NCBI GenBank assembly: GCA_027063755.1
Contig: JAMORD010000133.1
Coordinates: forward strand, 1-5,569
From: a bacterium
Lineage (GTDB): Bacteria; Coprothermobacterota; Coprothermobacteria; Coprothermobacterales; JAADFF01
DNA length: 5,569 nucleotides
Reading direction: 5' to 3'
Shown here: positions 5,128-5,569 of the stretch, in pieces
Numbering within the stretch: the first letter of the stretch is position 1
Layout of the letters: each line of letters opens with the position of its first letter
The notes under the pieces: generated by a model
Database searches by the model: none
What the model was told of the DNA's origin: nothing
Seen by the model: only the letters and a program-made list of their open reading frames with translations
Position numbers and translations under genes: made by a program

Positions 5128-5569
5128 TTAAAACATCGTCTGTGAAACAGCACTCAATCTTTTCAAAGCAATATCTGTATACTCCTTTTTTATTTCATAC
5201 CCCACAAAATGCCTTTTTAAGCGCTTGGCAACAACAAGCGTTGTACCGCTACCGGCAAATGGATCAAGAACCACATCGCCGGGATAGGTATAAAGCTTGA
5301 TAAGTCTATAAGGCAGCTCTTCCGGAAAAGGGGCTGGGTGTCCTACTCTTTTTGCCCTCTCAGGGGGAAAAGTCCATACACTAGATGTCCATGCAAGAAA
5401 TTCTTCTCGCCTGATATCAGGTTCTTTACCTCTATCCGGTAGACTCAAAGAATCTTTAGAAAAAACCAATATATACTCATGAAAGTCTCTAAGCACAGGA
5501 TTTTTTGGGCTTTTCCATGTTCCCCATGCAGTAGAAGATGCACCAGCAGCAGCCTTATACCAAATAATT
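5128..5569 (-). CDS. Site-specific DNA methyltransferase (N4-cytosine/N6-adenine, beta-class), C-terminal 146 residues only
   Basis: This is an AdoMet-dependent amino-group DNA methyltransferase of the N6_N4_Mtase fold, running off the right edge; the minus frame stays open to the end of the window. Visible residues, numbered from the edge: WYK...STAWGTWKSPKNPVLRDFHEY (3-31), with the R-x-x-HE segment common in this family, HPAPFPEELPYRLI (77-90) preceding the cofactor site, AdoMet-binding motif I DPFAGSGTT (102-110) and GYEIKKEY (123-130), where Glu is expected to bind the cofactor ribose. Motif I at the C-terminal end implies the beta order, so the catalytic DPPY/SPPY motif must lie in the missing N-terminal part beyond 5569. 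A GTG at 5494-5496 is an internal valine codon, not the start. No restriction gene is visible here, so orphan versus restriction-system membership cannot be decided. Recognition site unknown. Confidence 0.92.
   Translation of the reverse strand, partial: IIWYKAAAGASSTAWGTWKSPKNPVLRDFHEYILVFSKDSLSLPDRGKEPDIRREEFLAWTSSVWTFPPERAKRVGHPAPFPEELPYRLIKLYTYPGDVVLDPFAGSGTTLVVAKRLKRHFVGYEIKKEYTDIALKRLSAVSQTMF

Noticed and set aside
4605-5153. Long minus-strand open frame opposite thiZ
   Set aside because: It is antisense to a complete ATPase with all motifs; its Ser/Arg-rich translation resembles no protein family and it has no ribosome site I can see.
5218-5245. Inverted AAGCG repeats as a terminator or operator
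   Set aside because: They lie inside the methyltransferase coding region right after the AdoMet-binding motif and have no T-run.

Overview
The window comes from a bacterial chromosome of moderate GC content. It carries strong Shine-Dalgarno sites (for example AGGAGG), a lipoprotein-type solute-binding protein and a TPP riboswitch with a translational switch. The thiXYZ transporter arrangement is best known from Firmicutes, so a Firmicutes-like, possibly anaerobic, organism is a reasonable but low-confidence guess. Nothing seen points to a phage, plasmid, transposon, CRISPR array, tRNA or rRNA.

Layout, left to right. (1) Positions 3-875 are one continuous plus-strand frame of a beta-strand-rich protein I do not recognise. 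A single in-frame TAA at 279-281 breaks it, and its start lies left of the window. (2) A strong intrinsic terminator (918-954) serves the minus-strand gene that converges on it. (3) 968-2200 (minus) encodes a 410-residue cation:proton antiporter. (4) The divergent intergenic region (2201-2453) has a promoter on each strand whose -35 boxes overlap, followed on the plus strand by a TPP riboswitch with a complete translational expression platform. (5) 2454-5124 (plus) is a tightly overlapping three-gene ABC importer operon: permease (thiX), NMT1/THI5-like lipoprotein (thiY) and ATPase (thiZ). (6) 5128 to the right edge (minus) is the C-terminal part of a beta-class DNA methyltransferase, 3 bp from the end of thiZ and convergent with it.

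How it works together. The thiXYZ set is predicted to import a thiamin pyrimidine precursor (HMP or formylaminopyrimidine type) for thiamin salvage. The riboswitch should shut off translation of thiX, and by coupling that of thiY and thiZ, when TPP is plentiful. The antiporter and methyltransferase appear to be unrelated neighbours. The best second-look items are the interrupted first gene, the precisely resolvable mutually exclusive helices of the riboswitch, and the overlapping divergent promoters. I see no clear evidence for a wholly new biological system.
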